The notes under the pieces: model-generated
What the model saw: only the letters and a program-made list of their open reading frames with translations
Database searches by the model: none
What the model was told of the DNA's origin: nothing
From: Pseudomonas sp. M47T1
GTDB taxonomy: Bacteria > Pseudomonadota > Gammaproteobacteria > Pseudomonadales > Pseudomonadaceae
Assembly: GCF_000263855.1 (NCBI RefSeq)
Contig: NZ_AJWX01000011.1
Span: 1 to 64,000 of the forward strand
DNA: 64,000 bases
Direction: 5' to 3'
Made by a program: the position numbers and the translations under genes
In this document: piece by piece, positions 1 through 9,709 of the stretch
Layout: every line of letters begins with the position of its first letter
Position numbering within the stretch: position 1 is the first letter of the stretch

Positions 1-579
1 TTGCGATAAAGCCTCGTCAACCGCCTGACCGGCTATTGCCCCCTCTCCGAAGATCTCCACCCCGGCTGCAATTACCCCTGCGATGACATCCTCCTCGGGC
101 AGTAAAGCAAACTGGCCAATCTGAACGTCATCCTCCTGAGCCTTCGCTATCTGATTACTCTGGCCCACACTATTATAAAGACTTTCATCCTCAGACCCGA
201 TACGGAATTGCGTCTTAAAAAAATCAGCAACCGTTTGAGAGTTCGCGGCCGTCCATGCTGCTTTCTGCTCTGGAGTTCCTGCAAAAGGAAAGTCGTAATC
301 CTTGTAACTTCCATTCTGAATCAAGTTACCCAAAGCCGAATTAGCCGCAGACGCTCCAAATGTGTCGGTCATTTCGTTGAGATACTGGACAAAATACCCA
401 TTAAGTTCCGCGTTCTCGGCATCCGTCAGGGGAATATTTGACTGTAATTTTTCGGCCAGATAATCGCTACGTTGATCACTCTGCCATTCATTAACAAACT
501 CTGCTTTCTGCAGCGCTGTTGCAGTTCCTTCCTCCATAGCTTTACGATCGGCTTCGCGACGAGCTTGGGAGGCAGGCCC
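1..579 (-). other. Candidate variable C-terminal toxin module (partial)
   Basis: This stretch follows the EYNFL pretoxin-like motif of the exoprotein and encodes at least 193 residues, acidic and alanine-rich, ending at the window edge in a hydrophobic glycine/alanine segment (VIAAGVEIFGEGAIAG). Three sampled 60-base lines (121-180, 181-240, 301-360) are 47, 42 and 45% GC by my count, clearly below the GC-rich repeats upstream. In CdiA-type proteins the sequence after the pretoxin motif is the exchangeable toxin region. I do not recognise a catalytic motif. The immunity gene would lie to the left, outside this window. Confidence 0.55.
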
Positions 580-3500
580 TAAAAAATTATATTCCGTAGC
601 ATTATTGGCAACCTCAGCCCCAATGCTGACATTGCCATTAGTTACCCCAGCAGCCAGCACCCCAATCATCTGCGAAATGCCCAACAAACGCGCCGATTCA
701 GCATCGCGCTGCGCTTGCGTTCCTGTACCGTTCAAAATGTTCTGACCAAACTCTCCGGCCACCGCATCTATCAACGTTTCATCCGCACCAGCCGCCAATG
801 CCCCAGTGGCAAAATCCCCTCCTTGCGCCACCGACAGCACGCCACCCAGCAACGCATGCAACCCGACCTTGGTAAGCTTTCCTCCAGCAAACGATGAGCC
901 GCTGATATCGTTGGCCAATGTCGCACCCGCGACCGTCACGCCCTCACCCACCGCAGCACTGACAAGGTTCTTGCTGAAACTGCCCCCTTCAATCGCGGTG
1001 GTAACGGCCGCGTCAGCCACAGCGGTCTCGGTAGCGCCCACCAAAGTGTTGGTGTTGAGCGTCGTAGGATCGAACTGCAGGCCGTCGGCAATACCTGCGG
1101 TTAGCATCGCAACGCCGGCACTTTTCAAACTGCTGGAGCTGACCGTGTCCTTCAGCACCTTGCCAAGATTCCCGTTGTTGGCGATGGCGCTGTTTACAGC
1201 GGTAGTCGCCAGACTGCCCGCCCCTGCCGCGCTCAACGTGCCGAGCCCAAGTCCAGCCGGCCCCATGACCATCGACATGGCGATCGCCAAAATCATTTCC
1301 GCACCAGCCCCCAACCCATGAGTGCTGTATTTGAAGGAGTCATGAACCTCCTTCACTTGCTGCCAATTAATATCTCCCCGGGCCTCGGCGTCCTTGATCC
1401 AACTCAACGACGGATCCGCCTTCACCATGGTGTCGATCACCTGGCTGACGGTTTCCTGGTTGATCTGCTTCACATCGATGTTCAGCCCATTGACCGCGTT
1501 GATCACGGTCTTGCCCTTGGCGACCATCTCTGTCTGCTGCAAGGTTTCGTCGGTGTTGCCTTTACCCTTGGCGCTGGTCCAGGCCAGGTTGGAACTGCTC
1601 TTGGTGTGCGTCTCCTGTTGCAGGTCTTTGACGCCTTCAAACGTCACCGCCCCGCCACTGCTGATGGTCAGGTCATTCCCACTGTTGAGCTTCGCCGCCT
1701 GATACAGCTGATCACTGTTGCTGGCCAGCGTGAGATTGCCGCCACTGGTCACAGCACTGCCCACGTTAGTGACCTGCGTCGTCTCGTCATGCTGGGTTTT
1801 CTTCGACCCAAAGCTGCCGCTCTTCTTCATGTCGTACAGCGAGTAGTCGCTGTTTTGCGCTGCCAACAGTTGCAGTTTGTCGCCCGCGTAAACGTAGGCG
1901 TCAGTGCCCGCAGTGACGTTGCTGGAGGTCAGGGTCAGGTCCTGGCCAGCCTGCAACGTGGCACTGCCACCCGCCGTAACAGTCGTTGCCACCTGCCCCA
2001 CATGATCCTGCTGCGACGTCACCTTATGCGTCTTGCTATAGCTATGCGTCTCATCCGCCGCCGAGCTCAAGCTCAGGTCGTCGGTGGCCGTCAGGCTCAC
2101 ATTGCCACCGGCACTCAGCGTGCTCGCCGTGGCCGTTAAATCCCGCCCGGCACTGATACTCAAATCAGTCCCCGCCGTCACCGTGGCGCTGTCCTGCGTG
2201 GTGGTGGAATGCGTGCTTTTGCTGGTCCGCGTGCTGCTGTCCACCACTTGCGCCGCCGCAATGTTGACGTCGCGCCCGGCGGTGATGGCGGTGCTGGTGC
2301 CGCTGCTCAGCACGCCGCCGGTGTTGTTGACGTCTTGCCCGGCGTTGATGGTGAGGCTGCCCGCCGCTTCCACGCGGGCGGCGCTGTCCACCAGGTCGGT
2401 GCGTTCGGTGGCCGAGCCCAGGGCGCTTTGGTGGCTGGTGACGGTGCGCTCGTTGGTCACGTCGCCGCTGACGGCGGTCAGGCTTACGTCGCGCCCGGCG
2501 ATGATGCCGCCGGCGCTGTTGGTGAGGTTGTTGCCGGCCAGCAGGTCCAGGCGGCTGTCGGCTTGCACCACGCCGGTGTTGGTCAGGTTGTTGCCGGCGA
2601 TGGCCGACAGGCTGCCGGTGGCCTTGAGGGTGCCGGCGTTGCTCAGGTCGCTGCCGGCAATGACGTTGACGTCGGTGCCTTGCACCAACGCGCCGTCGGG
2701 GGCCAGGCGATTGTCGGCGTTGGCCATGTACAGCACGGGTACCAGCACGGTCTGGCCGTCGACGACTTCGCTTTGCATCCAGACGATGTCATGGGTCAGG
2801 GCGGCGACTTGTTCGCTGGTCAGGGCGGTGCCTACGGTCAGGTTCAGTGACTGCTGGGCGGCAATGCCGTTGTCCATCAGGTACTGGAACTGGCCGGCGT
2901 CGCTGGTCTGGCCGTCGATGTAGCGGGCACCGGTTCTGGCGACAATGGCCTGGTCGACCAGGGTTTGTTCGTAGAGGCCGTCGCCCAGGCGTTTTTCGCT
3001 GGCGTCGGGGTTGTAGCCCAAAGCGGACAGCATGTAGTCCGAGCTCATGAACTGCTTGAGGTTGGTGAGCGCGGGGTTGGTTTCGATCAGGTATTTCTGC
3101 GGTTGCGACTGGGCGCTGGTGTCCGGTACGCCCTGGACGCGGGCGATGGTGGATGTGCTGGCCGCAGTGGTGCCGGTGGCTGCCGTCAAGGTGCCGGTGC
3201 TGCTGGCACCTGCCTGCACGCTGGGCGCTTGGCGGGTAGAGGTGCCTGCCTGGTGCTGGCTGGTGGTGAGGTTGGTGCCGCTCAGGGTCCAGTTACCGGT
3301 GTTTACCTGGGCGCTGGTGGTGCTGGCGCCGCTGAGGCGGAACAGGCCGTTCTGGCCGGTAGGCAGGCTGAAGCCTGGAAGGCTCAGCGGATCCACTTCT
3401 TTTTGCGCCAGGTCCGGCGGCAGCTGGGCGTTGAGCGAAACGCGGGTGGAATAGGCGGTGCCTGCGGCCGTAGTGTCGGTGCGGGTGCCCGCGCCAACGT

Positions 3501-5256
3501 AGTTGTAGCCGGCGCGCACCACACTGCTGTCGAAGTTGTTCTGGGTGGTGACGTTGACGGCGCCACCGGCCTGGATCACGGCGGCGTAGCTTTGGTCGCC
3601 GGTGGACAGTTGGGTGGTTTGCGCGTACTGCGCCAGCTCGTTGTGCGTGCTGCCGATGAACTGGCTGAGCGCAGCATCCAGGCCGCCGAGGTCGGCCGGG
3701 GTGTAGTCAGCACTGTCCACCCAATATTTGTCGGTGAATTGCTGCGCTTCGTTTTCCCAGCTGGAGCGGTGCTCGGACCGCGCGACCACGAACACCCGGA
3801 AGGTTTGCGTGTCACTGGCGACCACGCCCTGGTTGGTCAGGTTGTCGGCGCTGGCATACAGGTTCTGGCCGGCGCTGATGGTGCTGCTGTTGTTGTTGAC
3901 CTGGCCGGCGGTGATGTTCAGGTCGCCGCCGGCGGAGATGGACGAGGCGGCGCTGCTGGCGGTGACCGCCAGTTTGTCGCGCTCGGTGATTTCATACACC
4001 GAGTTTCGTTTGGAGCCGGAGCAGTCGGCAATGTTGTCGTTCAGGTATTTGTAACAACTGACCTCAATGATCTCGGCGGTGTACTTGCCCGCATCGTCCA
4101 CCACCAGCACCGCGCGCGAGTTGTCCAGCGCGCTGACGTTCAGGGCCATGTTGCCGTCGCTCTGAATCGTCGACGAACTGTTGGTGATGCTGTCGGTCAG
4201 GCCACCCTGCCCGTCCCGATCGATGGTCAGGTTACCCAGGCTGTAGATGCTGGCGTAGCTGTTGTTCAGCGAAGCCACGCGCAGGCTCATGTCGCCGCCG
4301 CTGAAGATCAGGCCTTGGTTGTTGCTCAGTGCGCCGGTGGTGAGGATCAGCCCGGTGCCGCTGCCCAGGGTGCCTTCGTTGTCGATGCCTGCGGCGTTCA
4401 CGGTCAGGGCTGCGCCGGCGGTCAGGCGGCCGGCGTTGCTCAGTTGCCCGGCCACGTTGACGGTGGCGTTGGCGCCGCCCTCGATGCTGGCCGCGCTGCC
4501 CAGGGTGAGCTGCACTGCGCTGAGGTTCAGGTCGCCGACGCTGGTCAGGCGGCCGTTGCCGCCGTAGCTGCCACTCAAGGTCAGGCCCAGGCCGCCGTTG
4601 CTGGCAATCAGGCCGTCGCTGTTCCAGTTCGCGCCGGTACCGGTGAACTGGCGGCTGCCCAGCAGTTGGCCGCTGGCAGTCTGGGTCAGGCCGTTGACGT
4701 TGACGGTCAGGTCGCCGGCCTGGATGACGCTGCTGTTGGTCCAGTTGTCGGCGGCAATGGTGAGGCTGCCGTTGGTGACCACGCTGCCGCCGACGTTGGC
4801 CAGGTTGGCGGTTGAAATGCCGAAGGTGCCAGCGCCCACGTGCAGCAGGCTGCCGTTAAGGTTATTGAAGCTGCCCAGGTTCAGGGTGAGGTTCTGGTTG
4901 GCGCTTTCCAGGGTGCCGTTGCTGTTGTCCAACAGGCCGCTGACGTTGAACAACGTGGTGCCGCTGGTGCCCAGGGCGCGCAGTTTGCCGCTGTTGTTGT
5001 CGATGCTGGCGGCGGTGATGCTGAGGGTGCTGTCACTCTCGACGATGCCGTTTTCGTTGTTCAGCGCGCCACTGAGGCTCAGGTCGATCTGCTGGCCGCC
5101 TATCTGGCCGTCGGCCGCGCCGCTGTTGTCGACGTTGTGGGCGGTTACGCTGACTTTGCCGGTGGCGTACAGGCCGCCGTTCTGGTTGTTGAAGTCGCCG
5201 GTATTGATCACCGCATCGCTGGCTTGTGCGGCGATGCGGCCGCCGTCGTTGTCCAT
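1..5256 (-). CDS. CdiA/FhaB-like exoprotein, C-terminal part (frameshifted from upstream, open at window edge)
   Basis: From the ATG at 5256 the minus-strand frame stays open to base 1 (1752 codons, no stop), so the true end is outside the window. It continues, one base out of phase, the N-terminal part read from 9688. The content is adhesin-like beta-helix repeats rich in LDN/AGxDL-type units, then a filamentous-haemagglutinin region that includes SYDMKKSGSFGSKK-like sequence near 1800-1850. A DUF637-type region follows from about 1380 (RGDINW) to about 720 (GGDFATGALAAGAD), then a degenerate pretoxin motif (EYNFL at 594-580, where VENNYL-like motifs usually sit) and at least 193 residues of unrecognised C-terminal domain. 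This order is that of contact-dependent inhibition and polymorphic-toxin exoproteins. Whether it is translated depends on the frameshift. I cannot name the toxin activity. Confidence 0.8.
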   Translation of the reverse strand, partial: MDNDGGRIAAQASDAVINTGDFNNQNGGLYATGKVSVTAHNVDNSGAADGQIGGQQIDLSLSGALNNENGIVESDSTLSITAASIDNNSGKLRALGTSGTTLFNVSGLLDNSNGTLESANQNLTLNLGSFNNLNGSLLHVGAGTFGISTANLANVGGSVVTNGSLTIAADNWTNSSVIQAGDLTVNVNGLTQTASGQLLGSRQFTGTGANWNSDGLIASNGGLGLTLSGSYGGNGRLTSVGDLNLSAVQLTLGSAASIEGGANATVNVAGQLSNAGRLTAGAALTVNAAGIDNEGTLGSGTGLILTTGALSNNQGLIFSGGDMSLRVASLNNSYASIYSLGNLTIDRDGQGGLTDSITNSSSTIQSDGNMALNVSALDNSRAVLVVDDAGKYTAEIIEVSCYKYLNDNIADCSGSKRNSVYEITERDKLAVTASSAASSISAGGDLNITAGQVNNNSSTISAGQNLYASADNLTNQGVVASDTQTFRVFVVARSEHRSSWENEAQQFTDKYWVDSADYTPADLGGLDAALSQFIGSTHNELAQYAQTTQLSTGDQSYAAVIQAGGAVNVTTQNNFDSSVVRAGYNYVGAGTRTDTTAAGTAYSTRVSLNAQLPPDLAQKEVDPLSLPGFSLPTGQNGLFRLSGASTTSAQVNTGNWTLSGTNLTTSQHQAGTSTRQAPSVQAGASSTGTLTAATGTTAASTSTIARVQGVPDTSAQSQPQKYLIETNPALTNLKQFMSSDYMLSALGYNPDASEKRLGDGLYEQTLVDQAIVARTGARYIDGQTSDAGQFQYLMDNGIAAQQSLNLTVGTALTSEQVAALTHDIVWMQSEVVDGQTVLVPVLYMANADNRLAPDGALVQGTDVNVIAGSDLSNAGTLKATGSLSAIAGNNLTNTGVVQADSRLDLLAGNNLTNSAGGIIAGRDVSLTAVSGDVTNERTVTSHQSALGSATERTDLVDSAARVEAAGSLTINAGQDVNNTGGVLSSGTSTAITAGRDVNIAAAQVVDSSTRTSKSTHSTTTQDSATVTAGTDLSISAGRDLTATASTLSAGGNVSLTATDDLSLSSAADETHSYSKTHKVTSQQDHVGQVATTVTAGGSATLQAGQDLTLTSSNVTAGTDAYVYAGDKLQLLAAQNSDYSLYDMKKSGSFGSKKTQHDETTQVTNVGSAVTSGGNLTLASNSDQLYQAAKLNSGNDLTISSGGAVTFEGVKDLQQETHTKSSSNLAWTSAKGKGNTDETLQQTEMVAKGKTVINAVNGLNIDVKQINQETVSQVIDTMVKADPSLSWIKDAEARGDINWQQVKEVHDSFKYSTHGLGAGAEMILAIAMSMVMGPAGLGLGTLSAAGAGSLATTAVNSAIANNGNLGKVLKDTVSSSSLKSAGVAMLTAGIADGLQFDPTTLNTNTLVGATETAVADAAVTTAIEGGSFSKNLVSAAVGEGVTVAGATLANDISGSSFAGGKLTKVGLHALLGGVLSVAQGGDFATGALAAGADETLIDAVAGEFGQNILNGTGTQAQRDAESARLLGISQMIGVLAAGVTNGNVSIGAEVANNATEYNFLGPASQARREADRKAMEEGTATALQKAEFVNEWQSDQRSDYLAEKLQSNIPLTDAENAELNGYFVQYLNEMTDTFGASAANSALGNLIQNGSYKDYDFPFAGTPEQKAAWTAANSQTVADFFKTQFRIGSEDESLYNSVGQSNQIAKAQEDDVQIGQFALLPEEDVIAGVIAAGVEIFGEGAIAGQAVDEALSQ

Positions 5257-8200
5257 GGCTGGCGCTGGTGAGGTTCAGGCTCTGGGCTTGGATGTCGCCC
5301 TTCTGGCGGTTGTTGCTCAGGTCGTAGCCGTTTTTCAGTGCGCCGGTCAGTTGCGCGATGAAACCGCCGCTTGTGCTGCTCAGGGTGCCGCCGCGGCTGT
5401 CGAGGTTGCCGGCGTTGACGGTCAGGTCACCGTTCTGGGCGAGGATGGTGCCGCTCTGGTTGTCGACATCGCCGCGGGTGATCAGGTTTAGGGCGGTCTG
5501 GCTTTGCAGCGTACCGCGGCTGTTGGCCAGGCTGGCGGCGTGCAGGGTGACGGCGGCGTTCTGGCTGTAGATCAGGCCGTTGGCGTTGTTCTGCACGGCG
5601 CCGGTGGCGGCGATGTTCAGGGCGTCGTTGGCGGCGACGGTACCGGTGTTGCTGTTGTCCAGGCCGCCGGTGAGCAGAGTCAGCAGGGCCTGGCTGGCCA
5701 GTTGGCCGTTCTGGTTGTTGACCTGGGTGGCACCCTGAATCAGCAGGTCGCTGCCGCTGGCGAGCTTGCCGTTGGTGTTGGTCAGTACGCCAAGCAGATC
5801 GAGCGTGGCGGTGCCATTGGCGGCGACGTTACCGCCGGTGTTGTCGAAAGTGGTGCCGTTGAAGTTGAAGACGTTTTGCGCGGTGATGGAACCGGCGTTG
5901 TTGTTCAGGCTCATGGCCTGCAGGGTCAGGCCGGCGCCGCTGTCGATGGAGCCGCCGGCGCTGTTGTCCAGCAGGTTGGCGACGGTCAGCAACTGGCGGG
6001 CGCCGCTGGAGAGAATGCCGGTGGTGTTGTCGAGGTTGTTGGCGGTGACGGTCAGCGCGCCCAGGCTGACCAGGGCGCCGTTGTTGCTGTTGAGCAGTTC
6101 GCCTTGCACGTTGACCGTGACGTCGCCGTAGCGGCTGGAGACGGTGCCGGTGTTGTGGTTGTCCAGGCTGCGGGCGGTGAGGGTCACGCCCTGCCAGCCG
6201 GAGACCAGGCCGCCGGGGTTAAGCAGGCTGTCGGCGGTGAGGGTCAGCAGGTTGTTGCTGATCAGTTGGCCGTTGGTGTCGTCGATATCGCGCGCATTCA
6301 GGGTTACGGTCTGGCTGCTGGACAGTTCGCCGTTCTGGTTGTTGAGGTCGCGCAGGTGGTTGAGGGTGAGCAGGCCAGTGGTGGTGACCAGGCCGCTAGC
6401 GTTGTTGAGGTCGCCTGTTGGGGCACCGAAATCCAGGGCTATGGCGCTGCCCAGCAGGTTGCCGCCGGCACTGTTGTCGATGGCAGCGGCGTTGATGGCC
6501 AGGTTACCGTCGGCGTTGATCAGGCCCAGGTTGTTGTTGGTAAGTTGGCCGTCGACCATCAGCTTCAGGTCGCCCTGGCTGTTCAGCGTACCGCCAGCGT
6601 TGTTGAGGCTGGCGGCCTGCAGTTGCAGGGTGGCAGCGGCTATGGTGCCGTTGAGGTTGCTCAAGGCCTGGTTGATGGTGACGGTCAGACCTTGGTTGGA
6701 AAGCAGCTTGCCGTTGTTGTTGGTGAGGCTGGCGGCGTTGAAGGCGAAGGCCTGGGCGCTGGAAATTTCGCCGCCGGTGTTGTCCACGGCGCCGAGGTTT
6801 TTCAGCACCAGCACGGGCGCGGTGAGCAGGCCATTCTGGTTGTTCAGGGTGCCGTGGTTGAGGTCCAGGGTCAGGCTGGTGTTGCTGAACAACTTGCCGC
6901 CGTTCTGGTCCAGGCCGGTGACGCTGGCGGTGAAGGCGTTTTGCGTGGCGATGTTGCCGCCGTCGCCGTTACTGACTTGCCCGGCGGTGAGGTCCAGGGT
7001 GTCGCCGCCGCTGATGCTGCCGTTGTGCTGGTTGTTCAATGCGCCGGTGGCAATGCTCAGGGCCTTGCTGGCGCTGAGGGTGCCTTTCTGGCTGTTGTCG
7101 AGGCTGGCGCTGTGCAGGTCCAGGCGGCCATCCGTGACCAGTTGGCCGCCTTCGTTGTCCACAGCGCCGGTGGTGGTCAGGCTCAACTGGCCTGCGCTGG
7201 ACAGGCTGCCCAAACGGTTGGCAAGGCCTGCGGCGCTGGCGGTCAGCAGGCCTTCGCTACTGAGCAGGCCCTGGGTGTTGGTGAGGTCGCCGGTGAGGGC
7301 TAGCAGCAGGTCGCCCTGGCTTTTGACCTGGCCGCTGGTGTTGTCCAGCGTGCTGCCGGTGAGGTTCACCAGGGTTTGCCCGGAGAGCAGGCCCTGGGTG
7401 TTGTTGAGCAGGCGTTGCACGGTGGACAGCAGACGTTGCGAGGCGATGACCTGGCCGCCATGGGTGTTGTCCAGTTGGCTGCCGCTCAGGGTGATGTCGC
7501 CCTGGCTGGACAGTTCGCCGCCCTGGTTGTTGATGCTATCGATGCTGCTGGTGAGGGTGCCGGTGGCGCCGACCCAGCCGTCCTGGGTGTTGTCCAGGGT
7601 ACCGCCGGCCAGGGTCAGGGTGCTGCTGGCGGTGATGTCGCCGTTGCGGTTGTCAAGGCTGGTGCTGGTGATGCCCAGTGCGGTGGCGGAGATGACGCCG
7701 CTGAGGTTGGTCAGGGCCTGGGCGATGTGCACGCTCAGGGCCTGGTCGCTGATCAGTTTGCCGCTGGTGTTGTCGAGGCTGTTGGCGCTGAAGGCGAAGC
7801 CGTGTTGGCTGGAGATCTCGCCGTTGCGGTTGGCCACCTCGTTGAGGTTGTTCAGCACCAGTGTGGGGGCGTTGATCAGGCCGCCGTTGTTAGTCAGGTG
7901 GCCGCCGTGCAGGTCGAGGCTCAGGCGAGTGTTGCTGAACAGCTTTCCGCCCTGCTGGTTCAGGCCTGTGACGCTGGCGCTAAGGGCGCCGGTGCTGCCG
8001 ATGCGGCCGGTGTTGGTGACCTGGCCTGCGCTCAGGTTCAGGGCGCCGGTGCTGGTGAACTGGCCCTGGGTGTTGTCCAGCGCGCCGGTCAGTGCGGCGC
8101 TGAGCAAAGTGCCGGCGTAGACGCTGCCGCCGATGTTACTCAGGGTGTCGCCTTGCAGCGTGGTGGTGGTTGCGCCTTGCAGCACGCCGCCTGCGGCGTT

Positions 8201-9688
8201 GTTGATGTGCCCCACGGTCAGGCTCAGGACGCTGCCGGCGAGGACGTTGCCGCCGGTATTGTCCAGGGTGCTGCCTTGCACCGACAGCGCACTGCCGTTG
8301 GACAGCTCGCCGCCACGGTTGTCGACCTGATCGACGTTCACCGTCAGGGCCTGGCCGGCGCTGACCAGCCCCGACTGACCGTTGTTCAGTTGCTGGCCGG
8401 TCACCGTCAGGTTGCCCTTGGCGCTGAGGCTGTGCCCCTGGTTGTTGACGGCCTGAATGGCCTGCACGGCCAAGTCGCGGCTGGCAATGACGCTGCCGGT
8501 GTTGGTCAGGTTCTGCGCAGTGAGGCTGACGTCACCGCTGGTGTTGCGGCTGTTATCAGCATTGACCCCAGCTTCGATGATGCCGCTGTTGTTTAGCTGG
8601 CCGCCGCTGCTCAGGGTGATGGCGTCGCGGGCGGCCAGGTTCTGGCTGTTGTTGAGCTCACCGCTGGTGGTCATGTCCAGGTGGCTGCCGGCGTATACCG
8701 GGCCGCTGGTGGTGACGGTTTGGGCGTTGACCTTGACCGCGCCACTGGCCGCTACCTGGGCCACGTTGAGTTGGCCGTTGGCGTCCAGTTCGATATCGCC
8801 AGCGCTGGCGGCCAGGTTGCCGGCCAGGTTCACGCCCACGCCTTTTTCCGTGCCCACCAGCTTGATCGCGCCAGCGTACATGCCGCCCAGGGCGGTGGAA
8901 TCGATGGCAAGGCTTGGCTTGGCGCTGCCGTCGTCGGCGCGCGCGGTGGCGTTCAGGGTGCTGGCGTCGACGTCGTTGCGGCCGGCAATCACGGTCAGTT
9001 GGTTGGCATTGATCTGCGCGTTGATGCGCGCCGAGCGGGTGATGACTTCGAAGCTGTCGACGTTGCCTGCGTTAATGCCCGCGCCTTCGATGGACACGTC
9101 GCCGCCGTCCACCTGGTAGTGGTCAAGCTTGCCGCTGGCGTCCAGCACGGGTTTGCCGGTGGTGAGCGTGGCCTGCGGGGTGTTGATGAAGCCGCAGCCG
9201 TTGCAGGTGATGCCGTAGGGGTTGGCGACGATGAGGTGGGCGGCCTGGCCGGCCACCTCGGTGTAGCCGTTGAGCTGGCTACGGTTGTTGCCAGTGACCT
9301 CGTTGAGGATGGTGCTGGCCGCCTGGCCCTTGAGGTTGCTGTTGCCCAGGATGATGCCGCCCAGCTGCGTGCTCTGGGTACTGCCGGTGGCGTTGTTGAG
9401 GATCAGGCCCTGGCTGCCGACGTTGTAGTCGCCGAACTGGTTGTGCGACAGGCCGCTGGCGTTGGGCGCGGCAATGTTGACGATGGGCACGCCGTTGGCG
9501 GCGGTGCCCAGGGTGGTGCCCTGGCCACTGACGGTGATGCCGCCGGCCTGGGCCCACAGCGGTTGCCAGAACAGGGCGTTGGCGAGAATGAATGCCAGGC
9601 CGCGCTTGGAAATGCCCCAGAAGCGCTCGCGAGGTTGAATTTCAGCCGAGGGTTGGCGGGCCAGGAAGGCCAAATGGCGTACGTCCAT
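5033..9688 (-). CDS. TpsA exoprotein (filamentous haemagglutinin/CdiA type), N-terminal part; frameshifted
   Basis: Secreted partner of a two-partner secretion pair. The ATG at 9688 begins MDVRHLAFLARQPS, the extended signal region typical of Pseudomonas TpsA proteins, with a hydrophobic core ending LWAQA before GGITVSG. A TTG at 9703 is an alternative start with no clear ribosome site. Residues about 50-270 form the TPS secretion domain (GNGVPIVNIAAPN, SGLSHNQFGDYNVG, NPYGITCNGCGFINTP). The rest is a long run of ~20-residue adhesin repeats (LDNTGG, NNQNGELSS). The frame is coherent to about codon 1477 (near 5258). A one-base shift then gives a nonsense arginine-rich tail that stops at 5033 (1551 codons), while the coherent sequence continues in the next frame from 5256. 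It starts 21 bp after the tpsB stop, so the two are co-transcribed. The shift may be a real mutation or a sequencing error. Confidence 0.88.
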   Translation of the reverse strand: MDVRHLAFLARQPSAEIQPRERFWGISKRGLAFILANALFWQPLWAQAGGITVSGQGTTLGTAANGVPIVNIAAPNASGLSHNQFGDYNVGSQGLILNNATGSTQSTQLGGIILGNSNLKGQAASTILNEVTGNNRSQLNGYTEVAGQAAHLIVANPYGITCNGCGFINTPQATLTTGKPVLDASGKLDHYQVDGGDVSIEGAGINAGNVDSFEVITRSARINAQINANQLTVIAGRNDVDASTLNATARADDGSAKPSLAIDSTALGGMYAGAIKLVGTEKGVGVNLAGNLAASAGDIELDANGQLNVAQVAASGAVKVNAQTVTTSGPVYAGSHLDMTTSGELNNSQNLAARDAITLSSGGQLNNSGIIEAGVNADNSRNTSGDVSLTAQNLTNTGSVIASRDLAVQAIQAVNNQGHSLSAKGNLTVTGQQLNNGQSGLVSAGQALTVNVDQVDNRGGELSNGSALSVQGSTLDNTGGNVLAGSVLSLTVGHINNAAGGVLQGATTTTLQGDTLSNIGGSVYAGTLLSAALTGALDNTQGQFTSTGALNLSAGQVTNTGRIGSTGALSASVTGLNQQGGKLFSNTRLSLDLHGGHLTNNGGLINAPTLVLNNLNEVANRNGEISSQHGFAFSANSLDNTSGKLISDQALSVHIAQALTNLSGVISATALGITSTSLDNRNGDITASSTLTLAGGTLDNTQDGWVGATGTLTSSIDSINNQGGELSSQGDITLSGSQLDNTHGGQVIASQRLLSTVQRLLNNTQGLLSGQTLVNLTGSTLDNTSGQVKSQGDLLLALTGDLTNTQGLLSSEGLLTASAAGLANRLGSLSSAGQLSLTTTGAVDNEGGQLVTDGRLDLHSASLDNSQKGTLSASKALSIATGALNNQHNGSISGGDTLDLTAGQVSNGDGGNIATQNAFTASVTGLDQNGGKLFSNTSLTLDLNHGTLNNQNGLLTAPVLVLKNLGAVDNTGGEISSAQAFAFNAASLTNNNGKLLSNQGLTVTINQALSNLNGTIAAATLQLQAASLNNAGGTLNSQGDLKLMVDGQLTNNNLGLINADGNLAINAAAIDNSAGGNLLGSAIALDFGAPTGDLNNASGLVTTTGLLTLNHLRDLNNQNGELSSSQTVTLNARDIDDTNGQLISNNLLTLTADSLLNPGGLVSGWQGVTLTARSLDNHNTGTVSSRYGDVTVNVQGELLNSNNGALVSLGALTVTANNLDNTTGILSSGARQLLTVANLLDNSAGGSIDSGAGLTLQAMSLNNNAGSITAQNVFNFNGTTFDNTGGNVAANGTATLDLLGVLTNTNGKLASGSDLLIQGATQVNNQNGQLASQALLTLLTGGLDNSNTGTVAANDALNIAATGAVQNNANGLIYSQNAAVTLHAASLANSRGTLQSQTALNLITRGDVDNQSGTILAQNGDLTVNAGNLDSRGGTLSSTSGGFIAQLTGALKNGYDLSNNRQKGDIQAQSLNLTSASHGQRRRPHRRTSQRCGDQYRRLQQPERRPVRHRQSQRNRPQRRQQRRGRRPDRRPADRPEPQWRAEQRKRHRRE

Positions 9689-9709
9689 GTCAGGGTCTCG
9701 CAAGCGTAT

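Noticed and set aside
5504..7303. Long plus-strand frame of 599 codons, and others at 2965-4815, 6144-8120 and 8681-10405
   Set aside because: They lie opposite the exoprotein and tpsB coding sequence. Their translations are low-complexity Gly/Val/Ala/Gln or Pro/Leu/Arg strings that mirror the repeats, which is expected of antisense frames in GC-rich repetitive DNA.
5033..9688. Tandem adhesin repeats looking like a DNA repeat array or CRISPR
   Set aside because: The periodicity is at the protein level (about 20 residues), the units diverge in DNA sequence, and there are no constant spacers.
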